A stretch of 29,257 nt of DNA from GJ-E10 sp035625725 (GCA_035625725.1 DASPPB010000048.1:1-29257), one strand, 5' to 3'. Numbered from the stretch's first letter, positions 15,379 to 24,507 are shown. Notes: generated by a model not told the origin, from the letters alone. Made by a program: numbers and translations.

Positions 15379-15737
15379 AAATGCAAAAGGGTGGCAACCG
15401 GGCCGGACTTCTCCCCGTAGGACAGTCCAATCGTAGGACAGCGCTACCCCGGCAAAACCCGGAATATTCCCTTGAAACCTTCCTAACGCGGGATATCGAA
15501 GCAAATCGCAGCCCGGCTCCGGTCTAAATTGCTGCGGCGCACAATACGCGCCCCGGGGTTCCGGGGCATCGTGGCCTTTTTTTGCCATTCCGCCGTGTGC
15601 GCGTCCTGGAGGCGTTGCTTGCGGGACCGGGACGGCCGCGCGGCGGACCGTGGTTGATAAACTGCGCCTGGTCCGCTAAAAAAAATATCTACCGTGATTC
15701 TTCCTGTCCCGCCGCACACACCACCCGAGCCCGTGAG
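15379..15737. other. intergenic region between divergent cyclase and PIMT-like gene
   Basis: This stretch of 359 bases holds no supported gene; frames open here have no recognisable protein. It contains a 7-bp GC stem (GCCCCGG / CCGGGGC, 15550-15567) followed nine bases later by a T7 run (15577-15583), and a sigma-70-like promoter facing right (15654-15682). The stem is too far from the T run for a standard terminator, and no plus-strand gene precedes it. Confidence 0.5.
15654..15682 (+). promoter_or_regulatory. putative sigma-70 promoter for the PIMT-like gene and tolC
   Basis: TTGATA (15654-15659) and TAAAAA (15677-15682) are separated by 17 bases, in an AT-rich pocket (TAAAAAAAATAT) that stands out from the GC-rich surroundings. 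A transcript would start around 15690 and leave a leader of about 50 bases. Confidence 0.4.
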
Positions 15738-16433
15738 ATGACCGTGCAAGCTCCGCTGTCCGACAGCGCCATCGAAATGGCGCGCTTCAACATGATCGAG
15801 CAACAGATCCGGCCTTGGGAGGTCCTGGACCAGTCTGTCCTTGACCTGCTCGCACAGGTGCGCCGTGAGCAGTTCGTGCCCTCGCACTTGCGCGCGCTCG
15901 CCTTTGTTGACTTTGAGTTGCCCTTGAACATCGATGGCGTCGAGACAGGCGAGAACATGCTTGCGCCCAAGGTGGAGGCCCGGCTGCTGCAGGAACTGGG
16001 CATTCATCCGCACGAGCAGGTCCTGGAAGTCGGCACGGGTTCGGGCTACATGGCCGCGCTGGCCGCGCACAAGGCGCAGACCGTCTGGACGATCGAGATC
16101 GATCCGCGTTTGCAGGCCTTTGGCGCCGCCAACCTCGCGCGTGCAGGTGTGCGCAACGCTCGGGTGGAAGGAGGCGACGGATCGTTGGGTTGGCCCGCGC
16201 ACGCGCCCTATGACGTGATCATCGTGTCTGGGTCGCTGCCGTTTTTGCCCGCGGAGCTCCTCGCGCAGCTCAAGATGGGCGGGCGCCTGGCGGCAATTAT
16301 TGGCGATGCCCCGGTTATGAGCGCGCAGATCGTCACTCGCACCGGCCAAGACTCGTTTGAGCCGCTGACGTTGTTTGAGACGTGCACCAAGCCGCTACGC
16401 CTTGCGCGGCAACCGTCGAAATTCCGATTCTGA
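15738..16433 (+). CDS. PIMT-family (L-isoaspartate O-methyltransferase-like) SAM methyltransferase
   Basis: A 231-residue protein of the PCMT family. It opens with MARFNMIEQQIRPWEV-like residues typical of the family branch found next to tolC in betaproteobacteria. SAM motif I is VLEVGTGSGYMAAL (about residues 97-110), followed by WTIEIDPRL. The segment that in E. coli Pcm reads QTISQPYM, with the conserved Thr and Ser that contact the isoaspartate substrate, here reads ENMLAPKV. Thr is replaced by Asn and Ser by Leu, so classical isoaspartyl repair activity is doubtful. Start ATG at 15738; the frame is open upstream but not conserved. Its stop overlaps the tolC start (TGATG), so the two genes are probably co-translated. 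I therefore give no gene symbol. Confidence 0.85.
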   Translation: MTVQAPLSDSAIEMARFNMIEQQIRPWEVLDQSVLDLLAQVRREQFVPSHLRALAFVDFELPLNIDGVETGENMLAPKVEARLLQELGIHPHEQVLEVGTGSGYMAALAAHKAQTVWTIEIDPRLQAFGAANLARAGVRNARVEGGDGSLGWPAHAPYDVIIVSGSLPFLPAELLAQLKMGGRLAAIIGDAPVMSAQIVTRTGQDSFEPLTLFETCTKPLRLARQPSKFRF

Positions 16434-17791
16434 TGCGTCGCGCGCCGCGCATGGTGCCGGGGATTGCCCGCTGGGTCGCCTCGATGCTCCTGGTGATCGC
16501 GCCGCCGGCATTTGCCGAGGGCACCGACTTGCTCACGCTCACGCGCGAAGCCCTCGTCAACGATCCAACGTACAGCGCGGCGCGCTTCGCGCAGCTTGCG
16601 GCAATCGAGGCCGTGCCGCAGGCACGTGCCAACCTGCTGCCGAACGTCAACGCGTCGCTGTCCGAATCGGCCAATCGCGTCGACTATCGTTCCACCAATG
16701 ACGCGCTCGAACCCAGTTACGAGAAGACGTTCAATTCCTGGGGACCGGCGTTGAACTTCACGCTGCCCGTCTATAGCGCGCCGTTATGGGAAAACCTGAC
16801 CCAGGCCAAACTTTCGGTCAAGCAAAGCGAGGCGAGACTCGCGCAAGCGCGCGCGGAGCTGCTGCTACGCGTCGCGCAGGCTTACTTCGACGTCCTGGCG
16901 GCGCAAGATGCGCTCACCGCACTGCGCGAAAACAAAAAGGCGGTCTCCGAGCAGCTCGCACAGGCCAAGCGCGAGTTCGAGGCGGGCACCAAGACCATTG
17001 TCGATACGCATGAGGCCAAAGCGCGCTACGACCAAATCGACGCCCAGGAACAGGTGGCGCGCGCCGATCTGGCCGTCAAACAAAGCGCGCTGCGCGCGAT
17101 CATCGGCCACGATGCGGGTGAACTCAAGGCGCTGCGCGACCCGGTACGCCTCGAGCCGCCCCGGCCCAACGACGTGGACACGTGGGCGCACGACGCCGAG
17201 GACGCCAACTATTCGGTGGTCGCGGCGCGCGCCTCCGCCGAGATCGCGCGCCACGAAACCCGGCGCGCGCGCGACGCCTATCTGCCATCGGTCAATCTCA
17301 CCGGTGGCGTTCAGTACCAGCGCTCGACGGGCAACATCTACCTACCGGTCGGCAACAACACGACGGCGTCGAACCTGGGCATTACGCTCACGGTGCCCGT
17401 GTTCACGGGCGGTGCGATCCAAAGCCAGGTGCGCGAGGCCCTGGCCCATGAAAGTCGGGCCGACGAGGATCTGGAGCTGGCTCGTCGCACCGCGGCCCAA
17501 ACTGCACGGCAGGCGTATACGGGCGTGGATTACGGTCTGGCACAAGTGCAGGCGCTCGAGTCCGCGGAGGTCTCCGCCAAGACGCAGCTCGACTCCACGC
17601 GCCTGGGATACCAAGTCGGGGTGCGCATCAATCTGGACGTACTCAACGCCAACACGCAGCTCTTCAATACCCAGCGCGACCTCAAGAAAGCGCGCTACGA
17701 CTTTCTGGTGAGCGGTCTGAAACTCAAGGCGGCGGCCGGCGATTTGCAAGACGAGGACGTCCAGACCGTCAACGCCCTGCTGCAGAAGTAG
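16433..17791 (+). CDS. tolC: TolC-family outer-membrane efflux / type I secretion protein
   Basis: A 452-residue outer-membrane factor. The N-terminus has a signal peptide (basic start, hydrophobic WVASMLLVIAPPAFA, likely cleaved before EGTDLL). The mature protein shows the internally duplicated TolC pattern: long alpha-helical stretches rich in Ala, Gln and Glu, a first half containing VAQAYFDVLAAQDAL, a second half with TARQAYTGVDYGLAQVQALE, and beta-strand segments around WGPALNFTLPVYS and LGITLTVPVFTGG. It trimerises to form an exit duct for drug efflux or type I secretion, but no pump partners are in the window. I chose the ATG at 16433, which overlaps the preceding stop. Its 3' end overlaps the 3' end of convergent waaA by 23 bases. 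Confidence 0.93.
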   Translation: MRRAPRMVPGIARWVASMLLVIAPPAFAEGTDLLTLTREALVNDPTYSAARFAQLAAIEAVPQARANLLPNVNASLSESANRVDYRSTNDALEPSYEKTFNSWGPALNFTLPVYSAPLWENLTQAKLSVKQSEARLAQARAELLLRVAQAYFDVLAAQDALTALRENKKAVSEQLAQAKREFEAGTKTIVDTHEAKARYDQIDAQEQVARADLAVKQSALRAIIGHDAGELKALRDPVRLEPPRPNDVDTWAHDAEDANYSVVAARASAEIARHETRRARDAYLPSVNLTGGVQYQRSTGNIYLPVGNNTTASNLGITLTVPVFTGGAIQSQVREALAHESRADEDLELARRTAAQTARQAYTGVDYGLAQVQALESAEVSAKTQLDSTRLGYQVGVRINLDVLNANTQLFNTQRDLKKARYDFLVSGLKLKAAAGDLQDEDVQTVNALLQK

Positions 17792-19133
17792 CGACGGCGA
17801 GCGCCTCGTCGATGAGCTGCACCGTGCGCTCGGTGGCGCCGCGGTGCGCCCGGGCAAAGTCCAGCGCTGCCGCTGCCATATGCTGCTGCTGCGGGACGGC
17901 GCAAATCTGCTGCATCGCCAGCAGCGCCTGGGACGCGTCGGACACGCGCCGCGCAGCACCGGCCGCGAGCGCGTCTTCGGCCGCCTGCGCAAAATTGAAC
18001 ATGTGCGGCCCCAGCACCACGGGGCAGCCGCAGGCGCACGCTTCAATCAGGTTTTGGCCGCCCAGCGGCTGGAGACTGCCGCCGATGAGCGCCACGTCGG
18101 CCATCGCGTAATACAGCGGCATCTCGCCCATCGAATCGCCGAGCAGGACCACGCGCGCCCGCGGCTCCTGCGCCGCCTCGGCGCCCGAGGCCTTCTCCCA
18201 CTGCGCGCGCCGCAGCACCGTCGCGCCCCAGGACTGCAGCAGCGCGGCAACCTGCTCAAAGCGCTGGGGGTGACGCGGAACAAACAGCAATAGCGGTTGA
18301 CGCTCGTGCGCCGCAGCCCCGTGGGAACCCTGCAACGCCTCCACGGCCGTGAGAATTTGGCGCTCCTCGCCCTCACGCGTGCTGGCGAAAAGCCAAAGCG
18401 GGCGGTCCCCCAGGACTTCGCGTAAACGCGCGCGCAGGCTACGGCCCTGGGCGAGCTGCCGCGCATCGGGTTGCAGATCGAATTTCAGATTGCCGGTCAC
18501 CCGGATCGGACCGTCGTAGATTCGGGCAATACGCTGCGCGTCGGCCGCGCTTTGCGCGCCCACGCTCGTTACGCACGCGGCGGCTTGCACAATCAGGTTC
18601 CCATAGCGCAGTGCCTTGCGCAAGGAGCGTGCGGACAGCCGGGCATTGGCCAGCACCATGGGGACGCCGCGCTCATGAGCCGCGTACAGCAAGTTGGGCC
18701 AGACCTCGGTTTCCATGAGGATCCCTGCGCGGGGCGCCGTCTCGAGAAAGAATCGCCGCACTGCGGAAGGCAAATCGTAGGGCAGGTAGCGCTGCTGCAC
18801 GCGTTGCGGCAGCGTTCGCGCGATTTCGGCACCGGCCGCCCGTCCTGTCGGCGTCATGTGCGTGAGAACAAATTGCGCGCGCGGATGCGTGCGCGCGAGG
18901 CCCTGAATCAGGGGCTGCGCCGCTCGCGTCTCGCCGACGGAAACGGCGTGCACCCAGATCACATCGGCGTCCGGGCCCGCTGGGCAGATTGCACCTCGAC
19001 CCCAAAAGCGCTCGCCCCAGTTGCGCCGGTACTCGCTTTGCCGCACGCCGCGCCACAGCAGATAGAGCGCAACGAAGGGCAGCGCGGCAATCCAGGCAAC
19101 CGTGTACCAGGCCGCCGGACGCTGGACGCTCAT
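17769..19133 (-). CDS. waaA: 3-deoxy-D-manno-octulosonic acid (Kdo) transferase
   Basis: A 454-residue inner-membrane-associated glycosyltransferase that adds Kdo from CMP-Kdo to lipid A precursor. The N-terminal anchor is AWIAALPFVALYLLW (about residues 13-27). The family motif WVHAVSVGETRAA contains the catalytic Glu, followed by LTHMTPTGRAA, PYDLP and ETEVWPNLL, and C-terminal donor-binding motifs VPRHPQRF and LGDSMGEMPLYYAMADVALIGGSLQPLGGQNLIEA. The start ATG at 19133 overlaps the waaC stop (ATGA), and the frame upstream of it lies inside waaC. Whether it transfers one or two Kdo units cannot be told from the sequence. Its 3' end overlaps tolC by 23 bases. Confidence 0.96.
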   Translation of the reverse strand: MSVQRPAAWYTVAWIAALPFVALYLLWRGVRQSEYRRNWGERFWGRGAICPAGPDADVIWVHAVSVGETRAAQPLIQGLARTHPRAQFVLTHMTPTGRAAGAEIARTLPQRVQQRYLPYDLPSAVRRFFLETAPRAGILMETEVWPNLLYAAHERGVPMVLANARLSARSLRKALRYGNLIVQAAACVTSVGAQSAADAQRIARIYDGPIRVTGNLKFDLQPDARQLAQGRSLRARLREVLGDRPLWLFASTREGEERQILTAVEALQGSHGAAAHERQPLLLFVPRHPQRFEQVAALLQSWGATVLRRAQWEKASGAEAAQEPRARVVLLGDSMGEMPLYYAMADVALIGGSLQPLGGQNLIEACACGCPVVLGPHMFNFAQAAEDALAAGAARRVSDASQALLAMQQICAVPQQQHMAAAALDFARAHRGATERTVQLIDEALAVATSAAGR

Positions 19134-20092
19134 TGGGGACAGGTGGCGCTGAGCCGATCGACCGCCGAGCACACCTGCTCGACGCTCGGCACCTGTGCAA
19201 CGCCGCCCAGGCTGATTGCGCGCTCGCCTCCGCGCAGCCCCACAAGCGTAGTGTCGTAATCGCAAAAAATGCCCACAGTTGGTGCACCGAGGGCAGCCGC
19301 CAGGTGTGTGAGTCCGGTGTCGAGGCCCACCACGATGCGAGCCCTCGCGGCCAAAGCGGCGATTTGCGCAATGCTTGACTTGGGCAGCACGTGGGCAGAC
19401 TGCATTTGGGCCGCACGCAGCACGCTGATCTCGTGCTCCGCGTGGCTGCCCCATACGAGCCAGCTCTGCAATCCGCGCCGGGCGAGTGCCTGCTCGAGCA
19501 TCAGCCAGTGCTGATCCGGCCAGAGCTTGCTGGCCCGGCTTGCATTGGACAGCAGCAGCGCAAACGGTGGCGCCTCGGGCTCACCCTCGGCTTGCGGCAG
19601 GCGCAGGCCAAATCGCTCGGGCATTTCGAGCGCATAACCGAGCGCGGCGGCGCCGAGCCTTCGGATGCGATCAATGGCGTGCAGACGCGGATCGACGAAC
19701 ACCCGTCGCCGATACAGCAGTGCCGCGAGCGGCTCGCGCACGACACCCGGGCCGAATCCGGTCACCGGTCCGCGCGCGTTCCACGCGACCGCCGCGCTCT
19801 TGAGAAGTCCCTGGCAATCGATGATCGTGTGATAACGCGTCTTTCGCAGCGCGCGGCGCGCCTCGAGCATCTGGCGCCAGGATCCGGGTCGCAGCAGTTC
19901 TCGTCGCCAGCGCCGTAGCGCGATCGGGAAGACGCGAGCAACCGCGGGGTGCAGCCGCGGAATGTCCGCAAACGCCTCCTCGATAACCCAGTCGATTCGG
20001 GCATGAGGGAAGACGCGTGCAATATCCGACACCATGGGCAGGGCGTGGACGACATCGCCCATCGACGAAATCTTGACGATCAGCACGCGCAC
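19130..20092 (-). CDS. waaC: lipopolysaccharide heptosyltransferase I
   Basis: A 320-residue GT9-family enzyme adding the first heptose to Kdo in the LPS inner core. The N-terminus VLIVKISSMGDVVHALPMVSD is diagnostic. The second domain shows LLLSNASRASKLWPDQHW and the donor-site segment VVGLDTGLTHLAAALGAPTVGIF. The start is GTG at 20092, with another in-frame GTG at 20086; neither has a clear ribosome binding site. It overlaps waaA by four bases, so heptose and Kdo transfer genes are co-expressed. It is divergent from glgP. Confidence 0.96.
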   Translation of the reverse strand: MRVLIVKISSMGDVVHALPMVSDIARVFPHARIDWVIEEAFADIPRLHPAVARVFPIALRRWRRELLRPGSWRQMLEARRALRKTRYHTIIDCQGLLKSAAVAWNARGPVTGFGPGVVREPLAALLYRRRVFVDPRLHAIDRIRRLGAAALGYALEMPERFGLRLPQAEGEPEAPPFALLLSNASRASKLWPDQHWLMLEQALARRGLQSWLVWGSHAEHEISVLRAAQMQSAHVLPKSSIAQIAALAARARIVVGLDTGLTHLAAALGAPTVGIFCDYDTTLVGLRGGERAISLGGVAQVPSVEQVCSAVDRLSATCPQ

Positions 20093-20157
20093 GAACCGAG
20101 TCTAACAAAGCGAGTTGCGTGGACCCCGAATCGGCCGGTCGCGCATCGTTTTTCCGC

Positions 20158-20163
20158 TAATAT
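20158..20163 (+). promoter_or_regulatory. putative -10 element upstream of glgP
   Basis: TAATAT follows TTTTTCCGC in the 175-base gap between waaC and glgP. No good -35 hexamer lies 17 bases upstream. It would give a leader of about 100 bases. Weak support. Confidence 0.22.
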
Positions 20164-20267
20164 CGCGGCACGCTTTACCCTCAGCTTTCGGCGCTTGCCC
20201 TGCGGCGCCCCCGCTTTGCCCGCGCTCCGCAGCCGAGCTCAAGCGCCCGGTTACTTTGGAAATTGAG

Positions 20268-22823
20268 ATGGAACGCCCCGGCACTGCCTACGCACTGGAA
20301 ATCAACCCCAGGATTCCTCGCCGTCTTGCGCGTCTTGACGAGATTGCGCACGACCTGTGGTACAGCTGGGACCGCTCCACGCGCCAGCTTTTTGCACGTC
20401 TGGACACCCATCTGTGGAATGCCGTCGGTCACAGCCCCAAAGTGCTGCTCAAGCGCATCGACGAACGCCGGCTGACGGAGGCTTCGGAGGACCCGGGCTT
20501 TCTCAACAGCTTTCAGCGCATGCTCTCAGCGTACGACTCGTACCTGAGCGAGACGGCGCGCAACGACGGCTCTTCGGTGCTTGGCGAAAACGACTTGATC
20601 GCGTATTTCTGCGCCGAGTTCGGATTCCACGAGAGTCTGCCGATTTATTCCGGCGGCCTGGGCATCTTGGCCGGCGATCATTGCAAAGCCGCCAGCGACC
20701 TGCGCCTGCCCTTCATCGGCATCGGTCTGCTCTACCGCCAGGGCTACTTTCAGCAGAAGATCGACGCCAGCGGCAACCAGGAAGCGATCTACCAAGACAG
20801 CGAATTCGACGATCTGCCGGTCACACCGGTGCTCGATGCCAACGGGGCCGAGGTCTGCATCGACATCCCACTGTCGGACCGGACGCTCAAGGTCAAACTC
20901 TGGAACGTGCGGGTTGGCCACGTCCGGCTCCTGCTGCTCGACACCGACTTGCCGGCCAACGCCGAGAGCGACCGGCATGTCACCCACCGCCTCTATGGTG
21001 GCGACCGCGAGGTGCGCATCTTGCAGGAGATCGTGCTGGGCATGGGTGGCGTGCGCGCTCTGGCCACACTGGGGATGCGCCCGACGGTGTGGCACATGAA
21101 CGAGGGCCACGCCGCCTTCCTCGTGCTCGAGCGCATCCATCAGCACATGCACGGTGGGCTCGATTTTGCCGCAGCACTGGAAGCGGTGGCTGCCAACACG
21201 GTGTTCACCACCCACACGGCGGTGGCCGCGGGGCATGACCGGTTTTCGGCCGACCTTTTCAACCGGTATTTCGACTCGTATTGCCGCAAGCACGGCATCG
21301 AGCCGCAACGGCTCTTTGCGCTCGGACGCGCGGGCAGCGGTACCGAATTTGACATGACTGCGCTGGCGGTACGCGGATCCCGCTTTCAAAATGGCGTCTC
21401 CAAGATCCACGGCGAGGTGAGCGCGGAAATGCTGCGCGACCTCTGGCCGCAGATCCCGCCCGCGGAAAATCCCCTGACCCACGTCACGAACGCGGTGCAC
21501 GTTCCGACCTTCCTCTCACCGGACTGGGTCAATGATTTTGACCGGTTCTTGGGCTTTGACTGGCTCGACCGTATCAACGACCCGGCCGTATCGGGTCGAG
21601 TCGACGAGTTGCCTGACCATATCGTTTGGAGCCGGCACCAGTTCTTAAAGTCGCAGATGTTGCGCCTGGTACGCCACCGCGTCGCGGAGCAGCACAACCG
21701 CAACCGAGGCAGCGAGGCGCACCTGGATCGGATGCTGCGCTTTGCCGACCCGGACAATCCCAACGTCCTCACGATCGGATTTGGCCGGCGCTTTGCGACT
21801 TACAAGCGAGCCACGCTGCTGTTTGAAAATCTCGAATGGCTGCGCCAGATCGTGAGCGATGCCAAGCGGCCGGCACTGTTTATTTTTGCCGGCAAGGCGC
21901 ATCCCGCCGACCAGCCCGGCCAGGACCTCATCCGCCGTCTGGCGCAGGTGGCGCGCATGCCCGAGCTCGAAGGGCGGATCTTGCTCGTCGAAGGCTACGA
22001 TCTGCGCTTGGCACGCCGCCTCGTGTCCGGCGTCGATGTCTGGCTCAATAACCCGGTCTATCCGCTGGAGGCGTCGGGCACCTCCGGAATGAAAGCCGGC
22101 ATCAACGGCGTGCTCAACCTCTCGGTCCTGGATGGCTGGTGGGACGAGGGCTACACCGGTGACAACGGCTGGGCCATAAAACCAGCCTCGGAAACCCTGA
22201 GCGATGCGGCGCGCAACGCGGAAGAGTCGCGGACGCTCTACGAGATTTTGCAAGACCAGGTGCTTCCGACCTACTACAGCCGCGGCGAGATGGGCTACCC
22301 GCCGGCGTGGATCAAGCTTATGAAGCGCTCGATGGCGACGATCCTGCCGAGTTTCAATGCCAATCGCATGGTGGGCGATTACCTCTCGCAGTTCTACGGC
22401 CCCGCCGCGCGCCAGGGCAGACGATTCTCACGCGACGAATTTCGCGGCGCCAAGGAGGTCGCGGGCTGGAAGGCGCGGGTGGTCGCAGCCTGGCCCGGAA
22501 CGCGCATCCGCCGGTTCGACCCGGGCACACAGCGCACGCAGTTCGGCCAGCGCCTGCGAATCGAAGTTGCGGTCAACCTCAACGGTCTTGAGCCGAGCGA
22601 CGTCCGCGTGGAACTGCGCATGGGCGAGTCTGCCGGCGACATGCGCAAGGATTCCGGGCGCTTTTTCGTGCACGCCAACACCTTGCCCGAGACCGGGGAG
22701 CACCGCTACGTGCTCGATTTCACCCCCGAGTCCTGCGGCAGATTCGACTATCGGATCCGCGTGTTCCCCTACCACGATCTGCTGACGCACCGCCTGGAGA
22801 CCGGCTTGATGCTCTGGCTTTGA
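20268..22823 (+). CDS. glgP: alpha-glucan (glycogen/maltodextrin) phosphorylase
   Basis: An 851-residue GT35 phosphorylase of the short branch with an N-terminal DUF3417-like domain (LDEIAHDLWYSWDRSTRQLF near residues 23-42). It releases glucose-1-phosphate from alpha-1,4-glucans using pyridoxal phosphate. Seen in order: the FGFHESLPIYSGGLGILAGDH segment, the active-site loop VWHMNEGHAAF, the VFTTHTAVAAGHDRF segment, FGRRFATYKRA, and the PLP lysine in EASGTSGMKAGINGVLNLS (K609). All catalytic parts are present and the length is normal for this branch. Start ATG at 20268 with GGAAA a few bases upstream; an in-frame TTG at 20256 is possible. It converges on glgA with only 19 bases between the stops. 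Confidence 0.96.
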   Translation: MERPGTAYALEINPRIPRRLARLDEIAHDLWYSWDRSTRQLFARLDTHLWNAVGHSPKVLLKRIDERRLTEASEDPGFLNSFQRMLSAYDSYLSETARNDGSSVLGENDLIAYFCAEFGFHESLPIYSGGLGILAGDHCKAASDLRLPFIGIGLLYRQGYFQQKIDASGNQEAIYQDSEFDDLPVTPVLDANGAEVCIDIPLSDRTLKVKLWNVRVGHVRLLLLDTDLPANAESDRHVTHRLYGGDREVRILQEIVLGMGGVRALATLGMRPTVWHMNEGHAAFLVLERIHQHMHGGLDFAAALEAVAANTVFTTHTAVAAGHDRFSADLFNRYFDSYCRKHGIEPQRLFALGRAGSGTEFDMTALAVRGSRFQNGVSKIHGEVSAEMLRDLWPQIPPAENPLTHVTNAVHVPTFLSPDWVNDFDRFLGFDWLDRINDPAVSGRVDELPDHIVWSRHQFLKSQMLRLVRHRVAEQHNRNRGSEAHLDRMLRFADPDNPNVLTIGFGRRFATYKRATLLFENLEWLRQIVSDAKRPALFIFAGKAHPADQPGQDLIRRLAQVARMPELEGRILLVEGYDLRLARRLVSGVDVWLNNPVYPLEASGTSGMKAGINGVLNLSVLDGWWDEGYTGDNGWAIKPASETLSDAARNAEESRTLYEILQDQVLPTYYSRGEMGYPPAWIKLMKRSMATILPSFNANRMVGDYLSQFYGPAARQGRRFSRDEFRGAKEVAGWKARVVAAWPGTRIRRFDPGTQRTQFGQRLRIEVAVNLNGLEPSDVRVELRMGESAGDMRKDSGRFFVHANTLPETGEHRYVLDFTPESCGRFDYRIRVFPYHDLLTHRLETGLMLWL

Positions 22824-22842
22824 GGCGACGCTCGCCGGGCGC

Positions 22843-24315
22843 CTAGTGGCGGACGCTGCGCAGCACCCGGCGGTAGACGTCGACGTACTGCGCTGCGCTT
22901 GCATCCCACCCGAAGTCTCGCGCCATCGCGTTGTGCTGCAGTCGCGACCAGGTTTCGGGGTCCCGATAGGCCTCGAGCGCGCGCTGCACGGTCTCCAACA
23001 GCGCCTGCGCGCTGGGGGCCGCAAAGGAAAAGCCGGTGGCCGTGCCTGCGGACAGGCTTGCGGCGCTGCAATCCGTCACGGAGTCGGCCAGCCCCCCCGT
23101 GCGACAGACGATGGGAATCGTGCCGTAGCGCTGGCTATACATCTGATTCATGCCGCAGGGCTCGAAGCGCGAGGGCATCAGAAAAAGGTCGGCTCCGGCC
23201 TCGATCATATGCGCCAGCGCTTCATCGAAGGCTACCCGCACCCCCACTTGCCGCGGGTAGCGGCGCGCCAATGCCCGCAAGCGCTCTTCGATGGCCCGGT
23301 CGCCCAGGCCCTGGATCGCAAACTGCGCCGGAAGCGCGACGACGCGTCCCACAATGTCGGCGATCAGGTCGATGCCTTTTTGTTCGACGAGGCGGCTGAC
23401 GACTCCCAGAACCGGCATCGTGTCTTCCATTGCCAGGCCCAGGGCCAACTGCAGCGCGCGCTTGTTCGTGCGCTTATTGTCCAAGCTGCGCAGGTCGTAG
23501 CGCTGCACGATCATGGGATCCGTAGAGGGATTCCAGTACTCGGTGTCCACGCCGTTGAGGATGCCGGTCAAGACGTTGGAGCGGCGCGTAAGCAGACCCT
23601 GAAGTCCGAATCCGAGCTCTTCGGTGCAGATCTCCCGCGCGTAGGTCGGGCTCACCGTTGTGATTGCGTCGGCGCAAGCCAATCCCCCCTTGAGAAACGA
23701 GAGCTTGCCGTAGAACTCCACCCCGTCAACCGTAAAGCTCTCCGGGGGTAACCCGATGCGCGCCACCGAATCGGCCTCGAAAATGCCCTGGTATGCCAGG
23801 TTGTGGACCGTCACCACGCTGGCGGCCCGTTGGCCCAGTCCGTAGACCAGGTGTACCGGGGCAAGAGCCGCCTGCCAGTCATTGCAGTGGATCACGTCCG
23901 GGCGCCAGGCCAGCGGGCTTTTTTCGGTGCCCAGCAGCGCGGCGATGCGCGAGAAAAGCCCAAAGCGAAGATCGTTATCGGGCCAGTCCTTGCCGTCGGG
24001 CCCCAGATAGGGGTTGCCGGGTCGCTCAAAAAGCGCCGGGCAGTGCACCAGCAACAGGGAGAGTCCCTGGCCGCCACGCGCGGCCAGCAACTGCGCTTCG
24101 GGCAATAGCCCGAGCGCAGGCACGGAAGCAACGGCCGCGACGGTCGCCGGGTCAACTGCCAGAACGCGCAAAACGTCCGGGTAGGCCGGTAGCAAGACCT
24201 GGATGTCAACGCCCAATCCCGCCAAGGCGGTCGGTAAGGAGCCGCTGACGTCGGCCAGGCCGCCGGTCTTGATCAGCGGCGCGAGCTCAGGCGTGGCAAA
24301 AACGACTTTCGTGAT
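22843..24315 (-). CDS. glgA: glycogen synthase (ADP-glucose), non-canonical start
   Basis: A GT5 glycogen synthase of about 490 residues that extends alpha-1,4-glucan from ADP-glucose. Clear motifs are the N-terminal ADP-glucose loop LIKTGGLADVSGSLPTAL, DVIHCNDWQAAL, TVHNLAYQGIF, ILNGVDTEYWNP, VSRLVEQKGIDL and the C-terminal LFLMPSRFEPCGMNQMYSQRYGTIPIV. The oddity is the start. The essential KTGGL loop is encoded, but the frame back to the stop at 24424-24426 contains no ATG, GTG or TTG. The first such codon (TTG, 24225) falls after the loop and would remove about 30 essential residues. The N-terminus of E. coli GlgA aligns with an ATC codon at 24315 (ITKVVFATPEL); an ATT lies at 24324. Either a rare start is used or the start codon is mutated. 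It is divergent from glgC. Confidence 0.9.
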   Translation of the reverse strand: MTKVVFATPELAPLIKTGGLADVSGSLPTALAGLGVDIQVLLPAYPDVLRVLAVDPATVAAVASVPALGLLPEAQLLAARGGQGLSLLLVHCPALFERPGNPYLGPDGKDWPDNDLRFGLFSRIAALLGTEKSPLAWRPDVIHCNDWQAALAPVHLVYGLGQRAASVVTVHNLAYQGIFEADSVARIGLPPESFTVDGVEFYGKLSFLKGGLACADAITTVSPTYAREICTEELGFGLQGLLTRRSNVLTGILNGVDTEYWNPSTDPMIVQRYDLRSLDNKRTNKRALQLALGLAMEDTMPVLGVVSRLVEQKGIDLIADIVGRVVALPAQFAIQGLGDRAIEERLRALARRYPRQVGVRVAFDEALAHMIEAGADLFLMPSRFEPCGMNQMYSQRYGTIPIVCRTGGLADSVTDCSAASLSAGTATGFSFAAPSAQALLETVQRALEAYRDPETWSRLQHNAMARDFGWDASAAQYVDVYRRVLRSVRH

Positions 24316-24507
24316 CGTTCCAATCGCAACGTGGAACCGAAGCGCTTGGAAGGCAGGCGCCCCAGGCGCTACCGGCGGGCCGCGCGCCAGCGCCGCCTCC
24401 CGGGGCGCCGTGCTGCGTTCACGCTAGGATAGCAGCCGCGCGGTTCTCAATTGATGTTTGTCAAGGCGCGCGCAGCAATCGCCCATAGGCTCGTAAGTCC
24501 ATCCACT

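Noticed and set aside
15550..15583. Possible rho-independent terminator (GC stem then T7)
   Set aside because: The T run is nine bases past the stem, and no plus-strand gene ends upstream.
22824..22836. Small hairpin GGCGA-CGC-TCGCC between glgP and glgA
   Set aside because: Stem of only five base pairs and no T run on either side; not supportable as a terminator.
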